DNA of 21,704 bases from a virus, in IMG/VR virus record IMGVR_UViG_3300008120_000811, positions 1 to 21,704 of that record; one strand, given 5' to 3'. Shown here in pieces: positions 13,724 through 21,703 of this stretch. The first letter of the stretch is position 1, and every line of letters starts with the position of its first letter. The translations under genes and the position numbers were made by a program. The notes beneath the pieces were generated by a model that saw only the letters and a program-made list of their open reading frames with translations, searched no databases and was not told the origin of the DNA.

Positions 13724-15525
13724 TTACCCCATCAACAACATGATTTCTTCTTCTCGCCTGCGCTTGATCAACCTGCGCTGGCGCTCCTGCTCAAAGGCAA
13801 TCCGAGCTTGGCGTCTTATTTCTGCCTCTCGCACGCGCTGCGCCTCGATGCCTTGCTTTTCCAGCACAGACATGACCATGCGAACCACAGCCTGCGAGTC
13901 AAACTGAGGCGGTACAGGAATCGGGATAGCCTGGGACTTGGTGACAACCGCCACCTTGCCCTTGACGTTGACAACCTTGGCCTCTTTTTCCTCGACAGGC
14001 TCAATGGCGTTGAGGCAACCTGCTCAAACTGCTGCAGTGTCGGGCTGAAGAACTGATTGCCAGCTTGGAAGCCCGCCACCCAAGTGACATATCCAGGCTC
14101 GACGTAATCAACCTCAACGTAATCTTCAAACGTCAGGTTCTGTGTCGTGCCGCCTTGGCTGACAGTAGCCGCGTAGAACGTCTGAGCATTGGTGTACAGA
14201 CTCGGCGCCAACGTGACAGTTCCTGGCGCCACTGTGGGCGCGTAGAACGTCTGAGAATTGCTGTAGAGCGATGGCGCCAGATTGACTGCACCACGCCCGA
14301 CAGTCGGCGCGTAGAACGTCTGAGTGTTCGTATACAGGTCGGGCAGCAGCGTCTGAACGCCACCCGTCTGAGAGACAACCGCGCTGTAAAACGTCTGCGT
14401 GTTCGTATACAGCCCAGGCGTCAGGGTATTAGACGCGCTCGCCGTTGGGCTATAGAACGTCTGAGCGTTGCTGTACAGACTGGCCGTAAGAGTTACGCTG
14501 GTGCTGACAGTCGGTGCAAAGAACGTCTGTGTGTTCGTGTACAGGGTAGGCGCAAGCGTGTTGCTGCGCGTGACCGTTGGCCCGTAGAAGGTCTGGGTGT
14601 TGGTGTACAGGCTTGGCGTCAGAGCCTGCGTTGATCCACCTTGCGTGACGTCAGGGCTGTAGAACGTCTGATCGTTTGTGTACAGCGCGGGGGTCAAAGT
14701 GACCGCGCCGGGCGTTACCGTGGGGTTGTGGAAAGTGTTGGTGTTGGTAAAGAGCGCCGGGGTTAGCGTCTGCGCTGCCGCACCTTCGCGCACACGTAGC
14801 AGAACAACTGGGCCGCGCACGTTGGTGAGCGTGCCGCCCACCGTCGTCGTCACTGTTGGCGCAGTGGTGCTCGACCCTGCGGTGACCGCTGCCCAGGCGC
14901 TGTAGCCGCCGATGTCGTTGCCGGTGCCGCTATCAGGCTCGTTAAGTTCGGTGGCCGTGCCGAACGTGGCACCCGTGGCAGTGATGCTCTGTGCGCTGAA
15001 CTGCGACGGTGTAGTGACGTCGGTCGGGATACACATCGCCCAGATGGCGCGGTCCCCGGTCTGGAAGTTGGTTGCCGTTGTCCCGTTTGTGAGCGCAATC
15101 GCCATTGGCGATGTCGGCGTGGTCGTGCGCTGGCCGTCTGCTGAGCCGAATTCAGCCGCCCCAGCACCCTTGGGGATGCGAACGATGAAGGCCCAGCAAA
15201 TCTCGTTCTGCCCAACCGTGACGGCAAGAGTGCCTGTCTGTCCCGCTACCGGCGTGTTCCACGAATAGACGCGTAGGTTCGTGTTGCCGGTATCCTGGCC
15301 GATGGTGGTGCCGTAACCACCCGCAGCCAGCAGTTCCTCACGCAGCGTCCAGCCGTTTGGCGTGGTAACCGTGCCGCCGTTGACGTTTGCGCTGAGTGGC
15401 TTCTGGCCGACGAACAGCAGCACGACATCCGATGCGAGGATGCCGGTTGGGTACGCAGGAGATACGCTGGTGCCGCCTGCCGCTGAATACGCGGCTGCTG
15501 CTGCTACTGGGGTGCCGAGTGCCAC
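13724..15525 (-). CDS. Fibre-like virion protein with nine TNTxTFY repeats; C-terminal end in the -1 frame
   Basis: The GTG start at 15525 has AAGGGG upstream. Residues 1-250 form a beta-rich domain (DVVLLFVGQKPLSAN, WAFIVRIPKGAG). Residues 254-463 hold nine units of 22-25 residues of the form L-x-P-x-LYTNxQTFYxPTV, a repeat familiar from phage/prophage tail proteins. Frame 0 then runs VAGFQAGNQFFSPTLQQFEQ and on into implausible Arg/Ser/Trp/Cys-rich sequence that stops at 13816. The -1 frame from about 14023 gives a natural sequence (LNAIEPVEEKEAKVVNVKGK, then SQAIPIPVPPQFDS) with a helical Arg/Glu-rich end stopping at 13724. Joined, the product is about 600 residues. The cause may be programmed -1 frameshifting or a missing base near 14014. 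Tail or head fibre role is inferred from the repeats. Confidence 0.75.
13983..13990 (-). other. Candidate -1 slippery site in the fibre-like gene
   Basis: Frame-0 codons AGG AAA AAG AGG lie at 13992-13981, giving the run G-AAA-AAG where both lysine tRNAs could shift back one base. A -1 shift joins SLSRKK to EAKVVNVKG and opens the natural C-terminal frame through to 13724. The first base is G rather than A, so it is not a perfect X-XXY-YYZ heptamer; an indel further upstream is an equal alternative. Confidence 0.3.
14137..14766 (-). repeat. Nine tandem 22-25-residue LYTNxQTFYxPTV coding repeats
   Basis: Residues 254-463 comprise nine units; each has Leu-x-Pro-x-Leu-Tyr/Phe-Thr/Ser-Asn, a polar pair, Thr-Phe-Tyr/Phe/His and a Val/Thr-rich tail. 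Units vary from 22 to 25 residues only in the tail, where inserts of up to three residues (SQGGTTQN-like) occur at every second or third unit. Alternating polar/nonpolar residues point to beta strands, as in fibre shafts or stacked beta repeats. Confidence 0.85.
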
Positions 15526-15535
15526 GGCTTACCCC

Positions 15536-16138
15536 TTACGGCTGGTAGTTCGGGATGCCGAACTTGTTGCGCTGGTAGAGGAACAAGAACTGGAGAATGT
15601 AAATCTTTTCCTCAAACGTGTCCGCCACGTTGGTTCCGTCTCGGAAAAACCGATTGACCAGCACGGTGTTTGGTTGCCAACTTGCGTCATAGAACTCAAG
15701 CTGCGAATACAACTGATAGCACTTGTAGGGCGTGCCATCGACTGCGGCAGCCTGCCCACCAGATACCGCCGCTGCGCTGAATGCACTGCCCGGTGTGCCA
15801 AAGCTCGACTCACGCCGAAACCGCACGTTGCCCGTGGCCGTGGTGTTGCCCACCGCCCAGGTGATTCCAAACCGCACGCCCGTCCCAGGCTTCCAGTCAT
15901 AAGGCAGGCTGAAGTTGGCGTAAGCCTCCATCGTCTGATCTGGGTAGTACGCCCAAGCATTCAGACCGCCCTGCCACACCTCAAGCTCTGGAGTGCTTGG
16001 CACGCCATACAGCACAGAAGGCGCAACCGCCACAGACTGCCAAGCAGAATCCGTCCTCCCGGCCAAGTCCGAGAAGTTCCCATCAAGCTCCGCGTATGTG
16101 AGCGCAGAGCCTTTGGTCTGGCGGTAGACGATGGTCAC
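15536..16138 (-). CDS. Small virion/tail-type protein (200 aa)
   Basis: The product starts MTIVYRQTKGSALTYAELDG, a peptide often seen at the N-terminus of phage tail fibre and host-contact proteins (TKGSALTYxELDxNF), and then goes into beta-rich sequence (LPYDWKPGTGVRFGITWAVG, VRFRRESSFGTPG) ending with FEEKIYILQFLFLYQRNKFG. The beta part resembles a jelly-roll domain with two sandwich sheets. The start is GTG at 16138, overlapping the stop of the preceding gene (GTGA). It may be a small head fibre or capsid-associated protein because it lies with two other beta-rich genes between portal and scaffold. That is inference. Confidence 0.7.
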   Translation of the reverse strand: MTIVYRQTKGSALTYAELDGNFSDLAGRTDSAWQSVAVAPSVLYGVPSTPELEVWQGGLNAWAYYPDQTMEAYANFSLPYDWKPGTGVRFGITWAVGNTTATGNVRFRRESSFGTPGSAFSAAAVSGGQAAAVDGTPYKCYQLYSQLEFYDASWQPNTVLVNRFFRDGTNVADTFEEKIYILQFLFLYQRNKFGIPNYQP

Positions 16139-16536
16139 AGGGCAAAGATTCCGCTAGCGTTCCATGTAACAGTGATGTCGCCGCCGTTGGGCGTGACGGG
16201 CAGACCCGTAACACCAGTATCGATAAACGCCACCAGTCTTGAGGTGCCAGCAGTGCCGGTGTCGATGTACAGCACCAACGCCTCGGCACTGTTGCCAGTG
16301 ACTGCCGTGTAGGTCACATCACCACCATCAAACACACCGTTGGTGTAACTCTTGGTTGCACCAATGGTCTGCGCAGTACCAACCACGCCAGTCAGCGAGG
16401 TCAAGAACTCATGCGCGGCGTTGTAGGTGTAGACGCCCGTGTCTACCAACGCAACCCGAACCGTGCCGGTCAGAGAGGAGTTGGCGCTGCTCTGCAGCAG
16501 GGCTTCTTTGTACTTCGGATAGATTGCGTTCGGCAT
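16135..16536 (-). CDS. Small phage structural protein (133 aa)
   Basis: The product starts MPNAIYPKYKEALLQSSANS and carries TGTVRVALVDTGVYTYNAAH, EALVLYIDTGTAGTSRLVAF and TGLPVTPNGGDITVTWNASG, a pattern I know from a widespread small phage protein of beta type, often annotated as hypothetical or tail-related. It would form a compact beta sandwich. The ATG directly follows the portal stop (TAAATG) and its own stop overlaps the next GTG, so it is coupled at both ends. Its place next to the portal and before fibre-like genes suggests a virion protein, probably on the head or neck. No function is assigned. Confidence 0.75.
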   Translation of the reverse strand: MPNAIYPKYKEALLQSSANSSLTGTVRVALVDTGVYTYNAAHEFLTSLTGVVGTAQTIGATKSYTNGVFDGGDVTYTAVTGNSAEALVLYIDTGTAGTSRLVAFIDTGVTGLPVTPNGGDITVTWNASGIFAL

Positions 16537-18741
16537 TTACATCCCCATCGCCGCTTGAGGCTGCGGCAAGTTAGCCATTCCTGACGGAAGTTCGTTCTCG
16601 TCTTCGTCTTCCTCGTCATCATCGACTTCACGCACTTCGATGATGTCGCCATTCTGGTCCCGAATCGGGACACGCTTGCGCTTGCGGCTGATCTTCTGCA
16701 TCAGCGCCTGCATCTGCGCCGCAGTCATCTCTTGGCCCTGCGCATTCCTCTGCGCCATGTCAGCAACCGCGCTCGCCAGATTATCGAACTGCGGAGCCTG
16801 AGCCTGCACGTTCATCATCTGCAGCACCTGCTCGTACTGCTGGGCCATCTGATCGAACTTGGCCTTCATCTCGATCTTCTGCAGCTCGATGGTGGCCTTC
16901 AGCCCCGCAATCTGCTGATCAGACTGCGCTTCGATCATCGCAATCTTCTCCTGACTCTGAATCTTCGCCTGCTCAACCTGAGCCTTTATCACCGTGTCAG
17001 GATCAGGCTGCGGAGGCGGCTTAGGCGTCTGCAACTGCTGCTGCATCCCATTAATTGCCTGATCCAAGATCGACTCAATCTGCGTGCTGACGCGGAACTT
17101 GCTCACCGCCCACTGCATCATTCGCATCAGGTACGGGCCAGCCTCAGGCACCTGCTGGGCCATCGGCGCGACCTGAGAGATGAACGCCCCCAGCCCCTGC
17201 ATGAACTGCACAGCCGCATCACGCTCTGCCGCCCAGTCGAGCGCAGCCATCGAGTCAGCCTCGACGTTGATGCGATACTGAGCCACATGCTCATCTTTGA
17301 GCAGGGCTATGGCTTGCGGCGCGAATTGAGCATCAGGCGTGCGCTCAATGTTGCTTCTGAATGCAATCGTCTGCGGTTGCCAGTGCTTGCAGATGATCTC
17401 GGCCTTGATTCGCAGCGCCTCGCTGATCCACTCAGCAATGTAGAACTGGTTTAGCTGCATCCGCGTGCTGCCAAACTGCGCCTTGATCTGCTGGGCTGTG
17501 GCCGTCTCGTTGGCCTTTGAGCTACCGCGCATGATGTCGGACACACCCAGCACTTCGTAAATCTGCTGCGTCTTGTCCTGGCGATACACGCGCAACTGAT
17601 TGATGGCGTTGACCACCTGATCAATCGGCACCCAATCAATCTTGCCCTTGACGCCACCGGCCTCTGCAAACATCGCCCAGTTGTCCACAGGGATCAACTG
17701 ATTCTCAGCCGCCTGCTGGAACATGCGCTGAATGCCGTCAGCAGACTTGTCATACACGCCAATGACCTTGGCCGCACGGGTCAGCCAAGTGATGCGCGTG
17801 TTAATTTCATCCAGTTCGTTGAACTGATCCTGCGCAAAGACGTAATCCGCACGCGGCATGAAGTTGGCCGACGTAATGTTCGCCGCCAAAGGCTTGGGAC
17901 ACGGGAAGAACCCGTCCAAGTCCAGAGGATCATCCTTCACATCAAGAATGACCTCGCTGCCCTTGGCGTACCAATAGACCTTCTTGTTCTCTTTGCACCA
18001 AATCTCAAAGATTTCAGCGCGTGACCAAGGGTCGTACTTGGGCGTCTGATCATCTTGCTTCTTGGGCGCCGACGTCATCGGCACCACACGCGCAATCTCC
18101 TCGCCAAAACGCGCCTTCAACTGGTCCTTCGTCATGTAGACGCGCCGCGCTACCCAACGAACCTCAGACCAAGTACGCGCAGGGCTCCAGAAGAAGTCCT
18201 CAAAATGGACGTAATCAACCGGCGCGTCCTCCTCCACGATGCGCTCGCTGGCAGGAATGATCATTCCCGTCATCGCATCAATGGACTCAGGCACCTCCTC
18301 CGTTTCAACCTCGTAACGCAGCCAAATCTGGCCCATTCCGACAATCAGCCAGTCCTCAATGGCCTGACGCACTGCAGAATCCCAGGCGCTGACGTCTTCC
18401 TCAAAGCCCCTGTTTAGAAGTCTTTGAAGGATCGTGCTGGCTACACGCGCCTGATCGTCATCGAAGTCTTGAAACGCCCTGCTGACGTCAGCCTTTGGGG
18501 GCCGCGCATACAACATGGACAGAAGCACCTTCATCGTGCTCCAGAACAGGTTTACGCGGCTCTCGCTCTCGCCCCAGGTGTCACGCTTGTCCAAGTACCG
18601 GGCCAGAATCTTCTTGGCCTCATCGTGAAACTTGTTCAGCTCCTGCTTGGAAGCAGTGATCTCTGTGCCCCAACGCTGGGCCATCCCCTGCGGGGTGTTC
18701 TCAAAATCGCTGGCACTCTCAATCTTCTCGACTTGTTCCAT
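16537..18741 (-). CDS. Portal protein (P22-like, 734 aa)
   Basis: I start the gene at the ATG at 18741 (MEQVEKIESASDFENTPQ), which overlaps the terminase stop as TGATG and has AAGGAT at eight bases; an upstream ATG at 18780 would add 13 residues inside the terminase gene. The body has the pattern of the P22-like portal: a helical start, VNLFWSTMKVLLSMLYARPP, a wing with VDYVHFEDFFWSPARTWSEV, stem helices (FNELDEINTRITWLTRAAKV), and LGVSDIMRGSSKANETATAQ. A long helical barrel-like C-terminal section (about residues 595-680) is rich in Gln, Met and Glu. It ends with a basic patch (SRKRKRVPIRD) and a run of Asp/Glu (VDDDEEDEDENE). Length is close to the family. The dodecamer threads DNA and docks the terminase, which is encoded just before it. 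Confidence 0.9.
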   Translation of the reverse strand: MEQVEKIESASDFENTPQGMAQRWGTEITASKQELNKFHDEAKKILARYLDKRDTWGESESRVNLFWSTMKVLLSMLYARPPKADVSRAFQDFDDDQARVASTILQRLLNRGFEEDVSAWDSAVRQAIEDWLIVGMGQIWLRYEVETEEVPESIDAMTGMIIPASERIVEEDAPVDYVHFEDFFWSPARTWSEVRWVARRVYMTKDQLKARFGEEIARVVPMTSAPKKQDDQTPKYDPWSRAEIFEIWCKENKKVYWYAKGSEVILDVKDDPLDLDGFFPCPKPLAANITSANFMPRADYVFAQDQFNELDEINTRITWLTRAAKVIGVYDKSADGIQRMFQQAAENQLIPVDNWAMFAEAGGVKGKIDWVPIDQVVNAINQLRVYRQDKTQQIYEVLGVSDIMRGSSKANETATAQQIKAQFGSTRMQLNQFYIAEWISEALRIKAEIICKHWQPQTIAFRSNIERTPDAQFAPQAIALLKDEHVAQYRINVEADSMAALDWAAERDAAVQFMQGLGAFISQVAPMAQQVPEAGPYLMRMMQWAVSKFRVSTQIESILDQAINGMQQQLQTPKPPPQPDPDTVIKAQVEQAKIQSQEKIAMIEAQSDQQIAGLKATIELQKIEMKAKFDQMAQQYEQVLQMMNVQAQAPQFDNLASAVADMAQRNAQGQEMTAAQMQALMQKISRKRKRVPIRDQNGDIIEVREVDDDEEDEDENELPSGMANLPQPQAAMGM

Positions 18742-20075
18742 CACCCGATCCTTGTCGTGGCCTTCGGACCGCAATCCCAAATTGAGTCTAAAGAAAAGGC
18801 GTAATGCATCCCTTTCGCTACTGGTGCGATTCTAGTACCGGGTTGAACTTTTGACGAAACTGGTTTCGCACTCAGTGCAAAGTAACGAAAAGCGTCCGCA
18901 GCATGGCTGTGCTGGTCGTGCTTGGGCTTGCTCTTGAACGTCTGCGTGCGCTCATCCCACTCGCGCATGTACGCCCGCAAGTGGTTGATGCCCTCGTAAG
19001 TCGCTTCCTCATCAAACCAGCACTTGTTTAGGATCAGCCTCGTTGCCTCGATGCCGTCCTGCAGGCTCAGTTCTGGCGCGATCTGCGGCCTGATGCCGTT
19101 TGAGAGGAACTGCTCAACGATTGACTTGCCCGTCTGCAGGCTCTTGGCCTTGGCGTCATGCGGCAGGTACACATTGCCGACTTTGTAAGGCCTCGACTTC
19201 ACCCAGTCGATGTAATGCTGAATCGGCTGGCCGTCTGCTTCGTAGAACTCAACGATGCGATAGCCGTCTGGCGTTGTCTGCCAGCCCCACCAGCTGCAGG
19301 AGTCCGTAAAGCCCAAGTCTGCCGCGAAGTCCACGGAGAAGTTGGGGTCCAGCTTGTGTACGCCAATCTGCCCGTTCGCATACAACTCGCCAATCTGCTT
19401 GGCGTAGTACGCGCCAGGAATCGCCGCCTCAAAACTGACCTCGTACTCCGTCGCGTATGTCTCCTCCGTCATCTGCGCCTTCGCATCGCGCAGTTCTTCG
19501 GGGTCCAAAATGCCTGTTTTTGACGCTGGGAGTTCTAGGAGGAGATGGGTGTCTGGGTTAAGCCTTGCTTCTTCCTTGAGTTGCCAGAAGAAGTTCTTAC
19601 CCGCAGGCGTGCCGGCAAAGATCGCCCAGCCTTTTCTGTCGCTGAGTGCTGGACGCAGTACGCTGTACCAGGCGCTAGGCCTCATCTGACCCGTCTCATC
19701 CAGCACCACGCCATCAAAGTACATGCCTCTGAGCGCATCAGGATTGTCAGCACCCGCCACATAGATGCGGCTCTCACCCCCATGACCGTTGCGGATGTCG
19801 ATGCGTAGTTCTGATTCGTTCGGGTCTTTTATTTGGACGTCTTTGGTCAGTTCTTTGAGGTAATTCCAAGCGACTCGCTTGGCCTGATCGCGGAACGGGG
19901 CAAGGTAGGCGAACTGTGGACGCGGCAGCGCAGTTTCGAGGGCTCCTATGACTAGATCAGCGCACATCGCAACCGTCTTGCCCGCACGCCGGTGCGCCAC
20001 TACGCACGCCCACCGCTTTGACCTGTTGTGCAGCGGCAAAAACACGCTGCGCGGCTGGTACTCCTGCAGCTTCAT
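18741..20075 (-). CDS. Terminase large subunit (444 aa)
   Basis: The ATPase half has Walker A AHRRAGKT (27-34), Walker B GVVLDE (122-127, catalytic Glu127) and the coupling motif AGTPAGK (154-160). The C-terminal RNase H-like nuclease has the expected acidic residues: Asp253 in FAADLGF, Asp307 in LPHDAKA and Asp394 in HSHAADAFRYFA. An N-terminal adenine-binding region with a Q motif is present (KLQEYQPRSVFLPL). This is the motor that cuts the concatemer and drives DNA through the portal. At 444 residues it is compact but complete. It overlaps the upstream gene by ATGA and the portal by TGATG. No small subunit is recognised in the window; it may lie beyond the right edge or be the partial gene there. 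Confidence 0.95.
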   Translation of the reverse strand: MKLQEYQPRSVFLPLHNRSKRWACVVAHRRAGKTVAMCADLVIGALETALPRPQFAYLAPFRDQAKRVAWNYLKELTKDVQIKDPNESELRIDIRNGHGGESRIYVAGADNPDALRGMYFDGVVLDETGQMRPSAWYSVLRPALSDRKGWAIFAGTPAGKNFFWQLKEEARLNPDTHLLLELPASKTGILDPEELRDAKAQMTEETYATEYEVSFEAAIPGAYYAKQIGELYANGQIGVHKLDPNFSVDFAADLGFTDSCSWWGWQTTPDGYRIVEFYEADGQPIQHYIDWVKSRPYKVGNVYLPHDAKAKSLQTGKSIVEQFLSNGIRPQIAPELSLQDGIEATRLILNKCWFDEEATYEGINHLRAYMREWDERTQTFKSKPKHDQHSHAADAFRYFALSAKPVSSKVQPGTRIAPVAKGMHYAFSLDSIWDCGPKATTRIG

Positions 20076-21400
20076 CCGCCGCGCAGCCGATTGATGATCA
20101 ACGCCGAGGACAGATTCGTTGGGTCAATGCCTTCAATCGTCGCCATCGCCTCGTTGTACGACTGCGCAAACGGATTGCCCTCTGCAACTCGCGTCTGATT
20201 GGCCGCTATGTTCCTCTCAACATCTGCCCTCAACGCAGCAATCTGCTCCGGCGTGTAAGAGCTTCGCGGGTCATAGAACGTGCCTTCCTCAAGCCGCCTC
20301 TGATCGTTTGCAATCTGATCGCGGACGCCCTGCAGAGTCGATTCGTACTGGTCAAACTGATTCTTGAACTCCAGCCCACGGCTCAAGGCATAGCCCTGGT
20401 CATAGTTGACGCTGCCGCGCCCTACATCGAACGATGCCAACTCATTGGCCGCAGCACCCAACGCGTCGTTGTAAGTGTTGTACCCGTAATTGTTGTACTT
20501 GCCCTGCTTAACATTCATCAGACCCCTGATGTCGTACTCAGGACGTATCGGATCGCCGCCAGCGTTCAAGAAGGTATTGCCGTAGCGCAGCCTGCTACTT
20601 ACCTGATCGTCAGTCTCCCCCTCGGTTCTGAACGCGCCTAGAACCTCTCGAGGAACGAACGTCACTTCACTGGTGTCAGGCAGGAAGAAACTGTTTCCAT
20701 TGCCAAACACAGCGTCGTAATTGTTGTTCCACCAGTCACCCGCCGTCCCAGTAGCAGCCGCCCCGCCAATCACAGGCACCAAGTCATCACCCTGGTAAAT
20801 GCCACCACCGCCGCCTGTCGCATACGTCATGTCCTGCGCTAAGTTCGCCATCCCCTGCGGAGATGACATCTCAGAGGCGTACTGCTGCCCATACACGCCC
20901 GTGTACGGCGCCATGTCAGGCATGTCATAGCCCATCTGCTCTTTAAACGCCGCGCCAAACTTCTGATTAGTCGCTTGGCCCTGAGCAAACGGATTTGGCA
21001 CCGGTGGGACTGTTGATGCTGTTGCTGGCGCTGCTGATGTCGATGTTGTCGCCGCTTTCTTCACCACAGGCTTGGGCTTGTTGCCGCCCACCACTCCCGC
21101 AGGCATGGTCAACATCGTCGGGTTGTCGAGCGCGTAAGTGTTGTTTCTGCGCAACGCATCAACAGTGCTTTCCACCTTTGTGTTCGTTGTGGCTGGCAAA
21201 AAGCCCACGCCCGTGAAAGTCGTCAATGCAGGCGGGGTAGACCCTCTGCGCCACTGGTTTAGATCAATGACAACATCATCAATCGGGCTGGTTGTGCCAG
21301 TCGTTGGATCAAAAAAACCAACCCCAGACTTGGCTGATGTCGGCGGCGCACCAGATGCACCACTTCTCAACGCCGCAATCACACTGCTTCCAGTCGCCAT
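20072..21400 (-). CDS. Unrecognised 442-aa protein upstream of the terminase
   Basis: I do not recognise this family. The first 150 residues are low complexity and Thr/Ala/Pro-rich (for example TTSTSAAPATASTV), with a possible short motif VGFFDPTTGTTSPIDDVVID. Residues 160-330 hold Tyr/Gly/Asn-rich pieces (GVYGQQYASEMSSPQG, KQGKYNNYGYNTYNDALG). The last 120 residues are helical and charged (DQYESTLQGVRDQIANDQRR, PEQIAALRADVERNIAANQT). The start ATG has AGGGGG eight bases upstream, and the gene ends inside the terminase start (ATGA). The layout, flexible N-terminus plus coiled C-terminus, suits a virion or assembly protein more than a DNA-binding small terminase; no helix-turn-helix is visible. 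Confidence 0.7.
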   Translation of the reverse strand: MATGSSVIAALRSGASGAPPTSAKSGVGFFDPTTGTTSPIDDVVIDLNQWRRGSTPPALTTFTGVGFLPATTNTKVESTVDALRRNNTYALDNPTMLTMPAGVVGGNKPKPVVKKAATTSTSAAPATASTVPPVPNPFAQGQATNQKFGAAFKEQMGYDMPDMAPYTGVYGQQYASEMSSPQGMANLAQDMTYATGGGGGIYQGDDLVPVIGGAAATGTAGDWWNNNYDAVFGNGNSFFLPDTSEVTFVPREVLGAFRTEGETDDQVSSRLRYGNTFLNAGGDPIRPEYDIRGLMNVKQGKYNNYGYNTYNDALGAAANELASFDVGRGSVNYDQGYALSRGLEFKNQFDQYESTLQGVRDQIANDQRRLEEGTFYDPRSSYTPEQIAALRADVERNIAANQTRVAEGNPFAQSYNEAMATIEGIDPTNLSSALIINRLRGG

Positions 21401-21406
21401 CTCATT

Positions 21407-21413
21407 CCCCCTT
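21407..21413 (-). promoter_or_regulatory. Ribosome binding site of the 442-aa gene
   Basis: AAGGGGG on the minus strand lies six bases before the ATG at 21400, in the short gap after an upstream stop (TAA at 21428-21430). It supports the chosen start. Confidence 0.65.
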
Positions 21414-21427
21414 GATTGCTCGGAAGT

Positions 21428-21703
21428 TTAAGGCTCTGCGGGTTGGTTGGTTGTGAGCGCGGCGCAAAAGGGTTTTTTGGGGGTGCTAGAGGGGGGGAGG
21501 GGGCCCCTGCTGCGGCTCACCCCCCCCATGTCGGGATCGACCGGGGGTGGGGGGTCGGCCTGCCCGCCAGATGCCCGCGAAAGCGTTTTAACGGGCTCAG
21601 GAGCCGCGTTCGCAGGGCCTTGGCTACCCTGGTGGCCTGAGCCATGCTGCGTGGCTTGTAGCCCTTGCGCTGCAGGCTCTGCACCTGTTGCATCAGCAAT
21701 CCA
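21428..21703 (-). CDS. Possible C-terminal end of a gene entering from the right edge
   Basis: From the window edge a frame is open for about 91 codons and stops (TAA, 21428-21430) 27 bases before the next gene. It begins WIADATGAEPAAQGLQATQH and is Pro/Ala/Gly-rich (GQADPPPPVDPDMGGVSRSR), like a disordered tail. A second minus frame, shifted by one base, is also open and gives helical, positively charged sequence (QVQSLQRKGYKPRSMAQATR) until 21517. One of the two is probably real; the choice is not decidable here. The region is full of G/C homopolymers, which are prone to sequencing indels. If the helical frame is real and an indel is present, the gene could be a terminase small subunit-like protein; I cannot show that. 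Confidence 0.4.
   Translation of the reverse strand, partial: WIADATGAEPAAQGLQATQHGSGHQGSQGPANAAPEPVKTLSRASGGQADPPPPVDPDMGGVSRSRGPLPPSSTPKKPFCAALTTNQPAEP
21470..21503 (+). other. Possible G-quadruplex sequence
   Basis: The plus strand has four G-runs (3, 5, 7 and 5 bases) separated by TTTTTT, TGCTAGA and A, ending in a GGGGCCCC palindrome (21500-21507). A further pair, GGGGGTGGGGGG, is at about 21543-21554. The runs lie on the strand opposite to the coding one, just upstream of the 442-residue gene. The pattern meets the usual sequence rule for a quadruplex, but the same bases may simply be proline and glycine codons of the partial gene. Confidence 0.35.

Noticed and set aside
13816-14010. 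Frame-0 C-terminal end of the fibre-like gene as the real end
   Set aside because: The frame-0 sequence is Arg/Ser/Trp/Cys-rich, unlike any virion protein nearby, whereas the -1 frame gives a plausible helical end that abuts the next gene. Kept only as a possible short form.
18742-18780. Upstream ATG at 18780 as the start of the portal
   Set aside because: It would lie entirely in the terminase gene and add 13 residues without a ribosome site. The ATG at 18741 has the TGATG overlap usual in this operon.
20072-21400. N-terminal similarity between the 442- and 333-residue proteins (MAT...ALRS)
   Set aside because: Only a handful of matching residues near both starts, in low-complexity sequence; not enough to claim common origin.
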